From the NCBI GenBank assembly GCA_018287875.1, contig JAGVVL010000029.1:186001-250000 (forward strand): DNA of 64,000 nucleotides. The letters are read 5' to 3'. The notes below the pieces were generated by a model that saw only the letters and a program-made list of their open reading frames with translations, did no database searches and was not told where the DNA came from. Below, in pieces: positions 33,438 through 43,845 of this stretch (position 1 is its first letter; every line of letters starts with the position of its first letter). The DNA is from Nigrospora sphaerica (taxonomy: Eukaryota > Ascomycota > Sordariomycetes > Amphisphaeriales > Apiosporaceae). The position numbers were made by a program, and so were the translations under genes.

Positions 33438-33956
33438 ATGGCCATACGCCCTATCATTTACTTTGGGGATGAAAGACTCATACGTCCCTCAATGCCGGTC
33501 ACAAACTTTGATGAAAGGTTGCAAACCTTGATTAAGGATATGTTTGAAACCATGTATGCTGCAAAAGGCATTGGTTTAGCCGCGCCGCAATTGGGTATTA
33601 ATGTACAACTGACTGTCATTGATGTTACTGAAGACCGCTCTGAACCCCTGTGTTTTATCAATCCAGAAATTACAGAAAAAAGCGGTCAAACTGTTTTTAA
33701 CGAAGGTTGTCTATCCATCCCAAATGCTTATGCTGAAATAACCCGTCCTGAAAAAATACAGGTACAAGCCTTAGATAGACAAGGAAAGCCTTTTAAATTA
33801 GCAGCTGATGCCTTACTAGCTCGCTGCATACAACATGAGTATGATCATTTACAAGGAAAATTGTTTATCGATTATTTAAGCCCTTTCAAACGTCAGCGAG
33901 CCATCGAGAAATACATGAAAGGACGGCCCATGCGAAAAAATCTTCTTAATAAATAA
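33438..33956 (+). CDS. def: Peptide deformylase
   Basis: Removes the formyl group from the N-terminal Met of new proteins. All three metal-site motifs are present in a 172-residue intact frame: GIGLAAPQL near residue 44, EGCLSIP near 94 (metal Cys) and QHEYDHLQG near 137 (two His and catalytic Glu). The N-terminus AIRPIIYFGDERLIRPSMPV and the basic C-terminus are normal for the bacterial type 1 enzyme. The usual partner fmt is not adjacent; the next gene downstream is unrelated. Confidence 0.97.
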   Translation: MAIRPIIYFGDERLIRPSMPVTNFDERLQTLIKDMFETMYAAKGIGLAAPQLGINVQLTVIDVTEDRSEPLCFINPEITEKSGQTVFNEGCLSIPNAYAEITRPEKIQVQALDRQGKPFKLAADALLARCIQHEYDHLQGKLFIDYLSPFKRQRAIEKYMKGRPMRKNLLNK

Positions 33957-34174
33957 GCGCCTAGTAACTTTAGTATGTCCTAAAAAATAATGACCTTTTT
34001 CTCATTAAAAACGGCCTATACTTCAAGCTTTTGTGATTATAAAACTATAAAAATAAATTTTTTGTCCTTAAAACCCATAAGACTTTTGCATTGTATTTTG
34101 TGCGCTTTTAAACCATTCTTAAAGAATATGAAACTTTTCAGTTTTATTTTAATCAATTGAGATAGAATCTTACC

Positions 34175-34978
34175 ATGACCCATAACGAACCATTAGATAG
34201 CCGTTTTTTATTCCCTAATCCATTGCTTCCATTAGGGGAATTTTTAATGAAATTTAGTGAACAATCTTTATTTCCTGTCTCTGTGCGTAATACAGAAAAT
34301 ACCAGCGCAAGCCGACACATGAAAATTATCATGCATAATAGGGCATCTAGCATGATCAGAGGCTTTGCTGACTCAACGCAAGTTGGTATGAGTATTGCTG
34401 AAATATTAGAGACTTCCCTTATGAGTCCACGAGATAAAGAAGCAGAAATGCAAGCAGCCGATAAAAATGATCAAGAAGCGATTCATATGAATCATCAAAA
34501 TGTACACCATCAAACTACTTTAGATGGGAAAGGCTTTGTTCGTGTTTTTCAAAGAATTATTACTCCTTTATCTGGCTATCATGGAACGATCGTCGCTTTA
34601 AGCACCATCTCTTTAGAGCTGACTCAATACACCAAGCCCTTACATCTTCTAGAGCTGTATAAAAAATATTATGATCATCATCCAGAGAAGGAAACCGTAG
34701 TACTTGAAAAATTTTGTACCTTTTTCAAGTTAGATGCTTATTTTACGGAATCTCTAACTTTAGCAGAGCTAACAGCTTTATTAGCCATCGCCGCTGATTC
34801 TAGGCACAAGCAAGCTGCAGCTTTAATGACTGACTTTTGCAAAAAACCTTGTACGATCAGTACCCTTTCCACGTACCTTCGATGTATTCAGCAAAAACTA
34901 AAACCTGACTTTAACTTACAGATGGTGCTATATAATTTACGAGATTACTACCAAGTACAACCGATGTTATTTGAATGA
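34175..34978 (+). CDS. Hypothetical protein with a PAS-like N-terminal region
   Basis: An intact 267-residue frame. The region about residues 25-145 looks PAS-like: FPVSVRNTENTSASRHMKI near the start and FVRVFQRIITPLSGYHGTIVALSTIS at the end, the type of strand-turn-strand that closes a PAS core. The C-terminal 110 residues are helical, with no recognised DNA-binding motif (LAELTALLAIAADSRHKQAA could form a helix-turn-helix). No signal peptide. It lies 40 bases before the MFS transporter on the same strand, so the two may form an operon and it may sense the transported compound. PAS membership is a judgement by eye. Confidence 0.6.
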   Translation: MTHNEPLDSRFLFPNPLLPLGEFLMKFSEQSLFPVSVRNTENTSASRHMKIIMHNRASSMIRGFADSTQVGMSIAEILETSLMSPRDKEAEMQAADKNDQEAIHMNHQNVHHQTTLDGKGFVRVFQRIITPLSGYHGTIVALSTISLELTQYTKPLHLLELYKKYYDHHPEKETVVLEKFCTFFKLDAYFTESLTLAELTALLAIAADSRHKQAAALMTDFCKKPCTISTLSTYLRCIQQKLKPDFNLQMVLYNLRDYYQVQPMLFE

Positions 34979-35019
34979 AAATTATAATCATTTTACGATA
35001 ACAAACGGGATTTTATAAT

Positions 35020-36279
35020 ATGAAAACTTTAGATAAAAATATTTCAGTAAGCAATCTATTAAAAATTGGATTGTTTGCAAATGCGATGGAATGGTGGGAA
35101 TTTGGCGTATTTATCTATCTGTCTATCACAATAGGTAAGCTATTTTTTCAAGCCGACGACTCTATTAGTGAATTACTAAAGATATTTAGTTTATTTGCCA
35201 TTACCTACCTTATTCGGCCATTAGGTAGTGTGTTTTTCGGTATACTAGGAGACCGTAAAGGAAGACGGTATAGCCTTCAATTATCCCTGATTTTAATGGC
35301 GGTTCCAACCGTTTTTATTGGGTGTCTGCCAACTTATAGTCAGGCGGGGATCACAGCAACCGTGATGCTTGTCATCTTACGAATGATTCAAGGATTTGCG
35401 ATGGGCGGGGAGCTTCCTTCAACAGCATGCTACGTTTTTGAAAGTGCCCCTAAAAAATATAAAAGTTTATTATGCTCTACGGTTGGTACCGCGGCTAAAA
35501 TTGGCTTACTATTAAGTTCGCTTACTACTTATCTTTTAGTTCGACACTTTGAACCCGCTACTTTACTAGAGTGGGGATGGCGTATTCCATTTTTACTTAG
35601 CGCACCTTTAACCTTTTTTATTGCCTATATTAGAAATAGCATACAAGAAACCTCTGAATTTGAAGCATTATCTGAAACTACAAATAGCGTAGTTGATTGG
35701 AAAACTTTTAGGAGCCCATTGATACAAGGGGTATTACTATGCTCCTTTTTAAATGTCGGCTTTCCAATTTTAACCATTTGGATGCCAACTTATTTACAGA
35801 CTTTCTTGCATATACCCGCTAACCTTGCCAACTTACTTAACACGTTTAGTTTGTGCATGATGGTGCCCTTTTGTATGTTTTTTGGATATCTCTCTCAATA
35901 TATAGGTTACAAAAAACTTTTTATCACGGGTGTGACAGGTACCATTGTATTTAGCGTTCCTATTTTCCAAGCCATTCAAAGCGCTACGGATTTTAAGAGC
36001 TTGTTAATTTTGCAGATGGCTTTAGCGCTGTTAGTCAGTATCGGACAAGGAGTGTTTGTAGAAATGGTTGGGGATCTATTTCCTGCTGCCACAAGAAGCC
36101 GAGGATTTAGTCTTTCCTTTATTATTCCAGCATCACTCATTGGAGGCACGATTCCTTTATTATGCACCCAAATAGTTCATACGACTGGATGGGTATTATT
36201 CCCAGCCTATTATATGGTGTTATCAGGCTTAATTGCTTTACCGGTTGCCCTAGGTTTACCTGCTCATAAAACAGAGTAA
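35020..36279 (+). CDS. MFS transporter, metabolite:H+ symporter (ProP-like) type
   Basis: A 419-residue intact frame with twelve hydrophobic segments. The loop between helices 2 and 3 has GILGDRKGRR, the MFS signature, preceded by LIRPLGSVFFG as in the MHS subfamily (ProP, ShiA, KgtP). RMIQGFAMGGELP matches the helix 4-5 MHS motif, and EWWEFGVFIYLS is the family start (usually EWYDFxxY). The substrate is not determined; proline/betaine or dicarboxylates are typical of relatives. No long C-terminal coiled coil as in E. coli ProP. A strong hairpin ends the transcription unit at 36301-36335. Confidence 0.88.
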   Translation: MKTLDKNISVSNLLKIGLFANAMEWWEFGVFIYLSITIGKLFFQADDSISELLKIFSLFAITYLIRPLGSVFFGILGDRKGRRYSLQLSLILMAVPTVFIGCLPTYSQAGITATVMLVILRMIQGFAMGGELPSTACYVFESAPKKYKSLLCSTVGTAAKIGLLLSSLTTYLLVRHFEPATLLEWGWRIPFLLSAPLTFFIAYIRNSIQETSEFEALSETTNSVVDWKTFRSPLIQGVLLCSFLNVGFPILTIWMPTYLQTFLHIPANLANLLNTFSLCMMVPFCMFFGYLSQYIGYKKLFITGVTGTIVFSVPIFQAIQSATDFKSLLILQMALALLVSIGQGVFVEMVGDLFPAATRSRGFSLSFIIPASLIGGTIPLLCTQIVHTTGWVLFPAYYMVLSGLIALPVALGLPAHKTE

Positions 36280-36300
36280 CGGAGGTCTTTCCCTATTAAG

Positions 36301-36335
36301 CCTTACACCATAAGTGGATTACTTATGGTGTAAGG
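36301..36335. terminator. Bidirectional terminator between the MFS transporter and cca
   Basis: A perfect 14-bp inverted repeat: 36301-36314 pairs with 36322-36335, loop of 7. It sits between the convergent MFS transporter and cca genes, and its right arm includes the last codons of cca, whose stop is at 36319-36321. The convergent position and perfect stem support a terminator used from both sides; no long U-tract is present. Confidence 0.75.
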
Positions 36336-37469
36336 CGCGCCACTGAGTGAGCGCCTCAATCCTTAGTTGTCTTAAATGTATTTGAAAATCCACTCCTTTT
36401 AAGCTTTTTGCAATAAGAGAAGAGAGATCCAATGATTTAATGATTTGCACTGCCTGATTCATATAGTCTTTTTGATCATAAGATACCCTATCTTCTTTTG
36501 AAATGGCCATCCAATCCGCTTCGCAAACCATCAAAAAATGTTGAAGGCGCATTTCACGTCTTAGGGCATCTAACTGCATTAATAAATCTAGTAATGATTC
36601 TACTGTTAGTTCCCTCACATGATGCACCGTCTCCACATAACGAGCACTTAATATAGCTAATTCCCGATAACTAGTCGGCACACGCCACGTTGCAGAGAGC
36701 TGCTCAATAGCGACTGTTGCTTTGGAACTTGCGATACTCTTTATAAAACTTGCAAACCGCACTTCCGCTATTTGAGTTAACTGCGTTGCTTTCTCTAGCG
36801 TTTGTAAGGCGTGCGTCTTCTGTGATTCAGAAAGCTCTATCCAGGCAGGACAAAGACGTTCCCAAGCCCCACACGCTAATAAACTGGTAATAAAGGCTAT
36901 AGGTGTTGGTTCATTTAATGCTTTTTGAAATTCTTTCCAAACGCGCTCAGGCACTAAGCTTTCTATCTCTCCCTTAGCAACCATCTCCTGCATTAAGGAT
37001 AAGGTTTCTGGAGCAATTTTAAATCCAAGAGAAGCAAAACGGGCCATAAAGCGTGCAATACGCAGTACTCTTACGGGATCTTCTATAAAAGCAGGAGAGA
37101 CATGGCGCAATATCCTTTTTTTAGGTCATCACAGCCCCCATAAGGGTCAATGAGTGTACCTTCTTCATTCTGTGCAATGGCATTAATGGTAAGGTCTCTA
37201 CGCTTTAAGTCTTCTGTTAAAGTCACTTCAGGCGCTGCATAAACAGCAAAACCCTTATACCCTGAACCTTGTTTGCGCTCAGTTCGAGCTAACGCATATT
37301 CTTCGTGCGTGATAGGATGCAAAAAAACCGGGAAATCCTTTCCTACTTGCTTAAAGCCTTTAGATAATAAGGCCTCAGGAGAGCTACCGACAACAACGTA
37401 ATCTTTTTCAGTGACAGCTTTGCCTAGCAAACGATCACGTACTGCCCCTCCAACCTGGTAGCACTCCAT
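36319..37469 (-). CDS. cca: CCA-adding tRNA nucleotidyltransferase, one frameshift as read
   Basis: Adds or repairs the 3' CCA of tRNAs. The N-terminus [16 protein letters not shown] has the class II G-G-x-V-R-D signature, then EKDYVVVG at the metal-binding position (ExD rather than DxD), [19 protein letters not shown] and [16 protein letters not shown]. The frame changes at an A6 run near 37117 (coding strand), where CDDLKK should continue RILRHVSP. Total is about 383 residues, similar to E. coli Cca without its HD phosphohydrolase domain. The gene is transcribed towards the MFS transporter and shares its terminator. The family call is secure. Confidence 0.93.
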
Positions 37470-37481
37470 AAAATTATTAAC

Positions 37482-38695
37482 TTAGAATGTACAATTTACT
37501 TGCAAAGCAATTGTAGGCTTTAGAGTCAAGGGCGATTGAATACCCACTACCGTGCTTACATTCTCTGCCATTTCAAACTTACCACCAACAAAGATAGAAT
37601 GCTTTACGTCATTGTTTTTTCTTCAATAGAAAAAGCATGCATATATCCAAATACAACGGGCACTTCCTTTCTAAGTATTGGTGCTTTTCCAGCGATTTCT
37701 ATATGAAAGGTATAAGGTATATTGTTTATAGCAGTTTTATCACTATATGGTCTTTGAGTAGCCTTTCCTTTTCTGTCTTCAACTTTTTTAAACCGATTAA
37801 ATACAGAGAAGATTTTTTCCTTAAGGGAGTCTTCTGCATTGATACCAGTTGCTGCTTCTACTTTGAATTTCAACTCTCTCCAGTTTGCATGAATATAACC
37901 ATTGAATCCATTGAGTTTGTGAGCGTAACTCGCATCGCTCGGTAACGCACTTACCCCTGAAACCCCGAACGTAAGTATATTATTAGACAGACTTGAGAAG
38001 TTCCAATCATGTTGTAAATTAAAGCCTTGAGCCACATCACATCCCACATTTTTATTTTGAAGGAAAGCAAATATTCTCAGTTTAGTCGTATTCGAAATAC
38101 TCCATTGATGTTTTCCATTGATAGACATTGCTTTACTTGCTGCCACTACCCCTAATTTACTATGAAATAAACTAACTAAGGGATTTTCAGTAAAACCAGA
38201 CCCAAAATAGATAGGAAACTCTCCTAAAACCACATGCAATCCAAGTGGTGTTTTTTTATCCCCTAAAATAAGTGCTTTATTGTATATGCCATCCCCTTTA
38301 AAAGAGAAGTGCATAGCAGCCCACGGGTTTACATACAAAGCCACTTCTCCTAGAGGTGAGAGGGTAGCAAGAGAAGAGAGTAAAGCAATCTTATCATGCA
38401 TCGCCTCTTTCCATGGAGCGGTTGTACGTACCTTTTCATCTTCATACACTGCAATCGGGTCTCTTATTTTAATAGCGCACATCGCAAAATACGACCAAGA
38501 ATCCCCTACCGACAAATTCCTTCTCATTCTCCAAGGATTATAATCAATAACCTTTTCAGCAAATCCAGGCTGTCCACTTAAACAACCTAACGTACTCGCA
38601 GGTTTATTACTCTTATAGAAAACAGCCGCGCCTGATAAATTAGAGATAACCCATGCCAGTAAGGCTGTAGATAAGGATAATTTTCGAATAAACAT
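37482..38695 (-). CDS. Putative outer-membrane beta-barrel protein, one frameshift as read
   Basis: A signal peptide is clear: MFIRKLSLSTALLAWVISNL, SGAA, then the mature part. It has many alternating beta-strand-like stretches. As read, the frame ends at 37604 after an A6 run, but the next frame continues VKHSIFVGGKFEMAENVSTV and ends ..LQVNCTF with TAA at 37482-37484; a terminal Phe is the usual BAM recognition signal of outer-membrane proteins. Total is about 404 residues. No family was recognised; a major porin-like or adhesin-like surface protein is plausible. It is next to a second protein of the same style. Confidence 0.7.
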
Positions 38696-38811
38696 ATGTA
38701 TAAATTACGTCATATAAGGGGATATTAATACTTAAGCGTCTATTAAACTGCTTAAGTATTTCATTCTACAAGGATATTAAATAAATACAATCACACCGCT
38801 ATGTCTTTTTA

Positions 38812-40102
38812 TTAGAATACTACCTGTAAATTAGCGACAAAAGTTTGGAGTACAGGATACTTTTCAACGACAGTGCTACGATTTTTATTCTTTTTGTTCT
38901 CTTTACTCTCTTCAACCTTTTGATTATGCATTTCAAATCGAGCCCCTACTTGACAAGTAATATGCTTACTTAAAGGCAAACGAACCAGAGCCACTACTCC
39001 ATTATCCGAAACATTCTCAGGAATAATACTATTTTTCCAGTTATAACCTAGGCTAGTTTGAACAGGAACATCGAATGCTTTTAAATTAAAGTAAGGCAGA
39101 GTCAGCTCTAAAGAACCTGCCCCTAACTGTGAAGAAGCCATACATTGAGTGAAATAAGCACTAAAACCCCGCCTTGTGCCTTTTAAGTATAGATGATGGG
39201 CATTCTCTTCGTTTTCATGGTAATAAAAATCGGACACCTTGACATTTAAGCCTCCACGAATACAGTAGTCTACTGTATTATATTGACCATTAACATGCAT
39301 AACAGTAGAGCTGCGTCCTACATGCTCAGAGGAAAAATGCCCTACTTCTAATGCTATCTGATGTTTCCTGAGATTCTTTTGAGCCCCTATCACTACCCCT
39401 TTACTTGGGTTCCGTGGGATAGCGTGGGTTGATATTTTCAATACATTACTTTGATCAACCAAAGGCGTTTTCGGTGGGGTCAGGTACGAAGGAAAGCAAC
39501 CAAATGCGCCATATAATTTAAATGGTAAGGTAATAGACCCAAGGATTGTCTTCCCATAGGTAGGCGACATGTTTCCTACTAGTAAGGCAAAATGTTCTAT
39601 AGGCATGCCTTGGACTAGCTGAGATACTTCTATTTTTCCTCCCTTCTATCACTTTTTGAAGTTTTAGATTTACTAAAATGACGGCTACCAGAGATAACTT
39701 TAGACCATACGACAGCATCCTGCCACTTAGCCTTAAATAGAAAAGTGGTATAGGCATCAAGCGCAATCATTCCGTCGACTGAAAAATGTTTTATCTCAGG
39801 CGCTCTCTGAAGCGTGGAGTTATAAAGATGGAAACCTTGCAAATCCACTAACCCTCCTGTCATCATAAAAGGGTATTTTCCCCTATTTTTACTACAGCGG
39901 GTTGTTTTTTGATAAAACGTTGAACGAATAATTTATCTTGAGCAATCTGATGTATCATAGGCTCAGAAGACAAGAATAAAGGACCAGCCAGTGCCACAGA
40001 GCCTATCCATAGATAAAAACAAGTAATGGTTTGAGTAAAATAATATCTAATCACTGTCAGTGCATTGTAGAATGAATGGGATAGAGGGGGATGAATAGCC
40101 AA
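38812..40102 (-). CDS. Putative outer-membrane beta-barrel protein, two frameshifts as read
   Basis: Three frames join into about 429 residues. The N-terminus is unusual, with about 25 residues before a hydrophobic stretch (TCFYLWIGSVALAGP) that may be a signal peptide. The frames change at a C4 run near 39882 (KIGG KYPF) and at a C3 run near 39644 (RRGGKIEV). The rest has alternating aromatic strands and a charged loop rich in Lys, Glu and Asn near the end, then YPVLQTFVANLQVVF, ending in Phe as outer-membrane barrels do. It is the neighbour of the similar protein at 37.5-38.7 kb, and the two may be distant paralogues. No family was recognised. Confidence 0.65.
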
Positions 40103-40227
40103 GGGTAATGAAATGACTACTGCTATACTTTACACTAGATATCATGACAGCGCGATATTCCTCCTCAACATAAAACCAAACTAGCATGCTAAGCATGCCT
40201 TTATATGTATATTTACCCACCATTTTT

Positions 40228-41277
40228 ATGATTGAACCTTCTATTTTTCAAACTCGATTACTTACTTGGTTTAAAAACATGGTCGCCACCATCTACCTTG
40301 GCAGAATCCCCGAACACCTTATCGGGTATGGATTTCAGAAATTATGCTGCAACAAACCCAAGTCACTACTGTGATCCCTTATTTTGAAAGATTTATAAAA
40401 ACCTTTCCAACGCTTTCTGACCTGGCTAACGCTAATCAAGATCAAGTGCTGCATTTATGGGCAGGTTTAGGCTATTATGCAAGAGCACGTTATCTTCACA
40501 AAACCGCTCAAATTGTACACACGACTTTTAAAGGGAATTTCCAAAAGATTTAATGCTGTTACAAACGTTACCTGGTATTGGACGTTCAACCGCAGGTGCC
40601 ATTTTATCTTTAGGTTTTAATGAACCATTTCCTATTTTAGATGGTAATGTCAAACGTATTTTTGCTCGATTACATGCAATCGAAGGACCACTTAATAATG
40701 GAAAAGTGACCAAAGCACTATGGGAACTTGCTGAAACCTACCATGCTAAGCAGTATTCAAGAGAATATACCCAAGCAATTATGGATTTTGGATCCCTTGT
40801 ATGTATTCGAAAGAAACCCGCTTGTCACACGTGTCCTATGCAAAGCGACTGCACCGCCGCACTACAGGATCAAGTCGATCAATATCCTACACTCCATCGC
40901 AAACCACCTAAACCAGTACGAAGCCTTTATTTCTTATTACTCATGAATGAAAAAAAGAAGTGTTACTTGAAAAGCGACCACCCGTTGGTATCTGGGGAGG
41001 ATTATGGAGTGTGCCTGAATGTTCCTTAGAAACAGAGATCAAATCTTTTTGCCTACATCATTATCATTGCCATATCACCTCTATAAAGCCTTCTGATACC
41101 ATAGAACACACCTTTACCCATTTCCATTTATCTATACAGCCACTGGTGTGCGATATAAAATTTTCACCCTCTCACTTTTCAGATAATACAAATCACATTT
41201 GGATATCAAAAGATAAATGGCAAACTAAAGGACTGGCTGCACCTGTTAAACAATTACTACAGAAAATATTTAAATAA
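40228..41277 (+). CDS. mutY: Adenine DNA glycosylase, several frameshifts as read
   Basis: Removes A mispaired with 8-oxoguanine. Four frames join into about 350 residues. Domain order is normal: [20 protein letters not shown] near the start (with catalytic Glu), the helix-hairpin-helix [22 protein letters not shown] (catalytic Asp), the 4Fe-4S cluster [17 protein letters not shown] (C-x6-C-x2-C-x5-C) and a C-terminal Nudix-like domain for 8-oxoG recognition ([15 protein letters not shown]). The breaks are near an A5 run at 40273-40277, near 40355 and 40545, and at an A-run near 40960. The start at ATG 40228 is the first in the frame that leads into the first conserved block. It precedes pilB. 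Confidence 0.92.
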
Positions 41278-41361
41278 TAGTGATCATCCTTCCCTTTCTA
41301 TCAAGGTTTACATGCATCCTTTAGCTGTTTTTTTCAAAAGTACGCTTGTTATAAAAAAACG

Positions 41362-42965
41362 TTGCCCTTTCAAGAAATGCTGCAACCTGCCACAATAACA
41401 CAAGATATAGAGGGTTTTTCTAAGCTTTTACAGCAAGAGCATATCGATCATCAATGGATTGTGCAAATTTTATCAGAAATTTTAGTCTTACCCTGGATAG
41501 ATTTAAACGAGATAGAAGCAGATCAAATTTCTTTATCCGCCCTGCCTGCCACTATCTTAAATAGCTATCCTATTCTACCTCTCTTTCAAAAAAACCAACG
41601 CTTATATATTGGGCTTTCCAACCCTTTCATTCCTTTGCTACTAGAAAAAATACGATTTTTTTGCAACAACCAATAGATATGATTCTCGTTGAGAAACCAA
41701 AATTAGATATTTTACGACAAATAATATTAAGAAACGCCACCTTACCACTAAAAGCGTTCACGTCCTCTCCGAACCCAAAAACACCTATCTCAAATGACAC
41801 AGCAGAAACGAAAGAGGCCTCCCCTTTAATCCAGTATGTCAACCAATTGCTTTATACAGCAGTTTATAAGAACGCCTCAGATATACACTTAGAACCGCAT
41901 GACCAACAAGTATCGATTCGCTTTCGTATTGATGGACGGTTATACCCTCAACCCTCTCCTCCTATTGCTTTGGATTTAATCATTGCTCGACTTAAAATTA
42001 TGGCAGCGCTCGATATTGCAGAAAAAAGACTGCCTCAAAATGGAAGATTTCATTTTACTCTGCCTGAACCTTCTATCACCATTGATTGTCGAGTGAGTAG
42101 CTGCCCCACCTTACAAGGCGAGAAGATTGCGATTCGATTATTAGGTCATTCCAATAAAACACTTTCTCTAAGCGAGTTAGGCCTAGATAATACCCAGTAC
42201 GACTGGTTGCAAGAGGCCCTCCATAAACCTCAGGGTATGATTTTAGTCACAGGCCCAACGGGCTCAGGCAAAACCTTTACCTTATACAGTGGCTTACATT
42301 ATCTCAATAAAAGGTCAGTCAATATTTATAGTGCCGAAGACCCTGTTGAAATTTATTTGCCCGGTATTCACCAAATTAATATTCGAGAAGACCTTCACTT
42401 TGATTTTCCAGAGGTCTTGAGAGCTTTGTTAAGACAAGATCCTGACATTATGATGATCGGAGAAATTCGTGATGCTAAAAGCGCTCAAATCGCTGTACAA
42501 GCAGCACAAACCGGTCATTTAGTCTTATCTACTTTACACACGAACCGCGCTTCAGAAACGATTACTCGTTTAATGCATATGGGGGTTTTACCCTATCATT
42601 TGGTTGATGCCATTCAATTGATTATTGCACAGCGTTTATTACCTCGCTTGTGTACACACTGTAAATCACCTGACATACTCTCTTGCGAAACGCTTTCTCA
42701 ATACCGTATTAAAGCCGAAGGCCCAGTCCAAATTTTTAAGCGCAATGGTTGTCAACAGTGTACGGATGGATATAAGGATCGTATCGCTATTTTTGAATGT
42801 TTACGCATCACCCCAACTATCCGACACCTCATACTAAACGAGCAATCCCCTGAAGTGATTGAATCGAAAGCAAAAAGCGAAGGTATGACAACTTTAAAAG
42901 AAAATGCGTTTACCAAACTAAAAGCAGGCCTGATTGACTGGGAGACGATGCATCAATATATCTAA
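41362..42965 (+). CDS. pilB: Type IV pilus assembly ATPase PilB, one frameshift as read
   Basis: Cytoplasmic hexameric ATPase that powers pilin polymerisation with PilC. The N-terminal GspE-like domain (SKLLQQEHIDHQWIVQILSE, LPWIDLNEIE) leads to a T7 run at 41654-41660 where the frame changes (EKIRFF, then QQPIDMILVEKPKLD). The ATPase core has SDIHLEPHD, DGRLY, LQGEKIAIRLL, Walker A GPTGSGKT, DPVEIYLPGIHQINI, the Walker B region IMMIGEIRD and GHLVLSTLHTN. The zinc site is CTHC...CQQC in the C-terminal part. Total is about 534 residues. The start could be TTG 41362 or ATG 41377. pilC and pilD are far away on the minus strand, so the usual pilBCD operon is broken. Confidence 0.92.
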
Positions 42966-43845
42966 CTTTCTTTATGAGGATATACTCGTATTTCTTGCTC
43001 TAAAAATATGCCATATCTTTGCATCACAGTGGACCTAACGGTCTCAATCAATTGCTCAATATCATCGCTGGTAGCTTTGTTCTGATTAATAATAAAGTTA
43101 GCATGTTTTTCAGAAATGGAAGCGCCTCCTATTTTCGCTCCTTTTAGACCAGCCTGTTCAATTAAATGCCCTGCATGATAGTTGAGTGGATTGCGAAAAA
43201 CAGACCCTGCACTTGGCTTGCTTGGTTGGGTTGCTTGTCTGTGTGCGACTACCGAACGAATGCGATCCCAACCTTGATTGAGTGTATCGGCTTTTAATAA
43301 AAACTCTGCTGCCACAAACCATTCATCCGGATTAGTAGAGACGGATCGATAACCCACCTTATACTCGGAGCGTGCTCGCTTTAGATGTTCACCGTCTCGA
43401 TTGACTATTTCTACCTGCGTGACAAAATCCCAGATTTCCCCTCCATACGCGCCTGCATTCATTGCTAAAGCACCGCCTATGGTTCCAGGGATGCCGGCTA
43501 AGAACTCTAAGCCCGTGTATCCTTTTTTGCACACACTCGAGCTAGCACAGGACAAGGAACGCCTGCTTCTACTCGTAATCGCCTTATACCCAACGATTGA
43601 ATATTTTGCAAGCCACTTCCTTTTGTCAAAATAACCGTTCCTTTAAAGCCTATTTCTCGAATCAAGGTATTACTACCTAATCCTAACCAGAGTAACGGCT
43701 CTGTTTTTGGGCATGTGACTAAAAAATGCTGTAGCTCTTGAAGATCGTAAGGGATATAGCATTGCTTAGCCACTCCACCTACTTTCCAAGAGGTATGCGC
43801 TGCTAATGAAACGAATCGATTAAGTTTTCTTCTGGTATCATCCAT
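42962..43845 (-). CDS. murB: UDP-N-acetylenolpyruvoylglucosamine reductase, one frameshift as read
   Basis: FAD enzyme that reduces UDP-GlcNAc-enolpyruvate to UDP-MurNAc; essential in peptidoglycan synthesis. HTSWKVGGVAKQCYIP and LGLGSNTLI are the FAD-binding blocks; EFLAGIPGTIGGALAMNAGAYG, QPSKPSAGSVFRNP (catalytic Ser) and GASISEKHANFIIN follow. The frame changes at a T6 run, 43523-43528; joined, the protein is about 295 residues, typical of the short type I/II length. The start overlaps the end of murC, the usual murC-murB order. The end is 4 bases from the pilB stop (convergent). Confidence 0.94.

Noticed and set aside
36319..37469. Loss of catalytic Asp in Cca (ExD in place of DxD)
   Set aside because: The flanking sequence is well conserved and an ExD form at this place is believed to occur in related enzymes, so it is not treated as inactivating.
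39518..39766. Second minus-strand reading within the outer-membrane gene
   Set aside because: It is the alternative frame of the same gene; the barrel frame is better supported by its strand pattern and terminal Phe.
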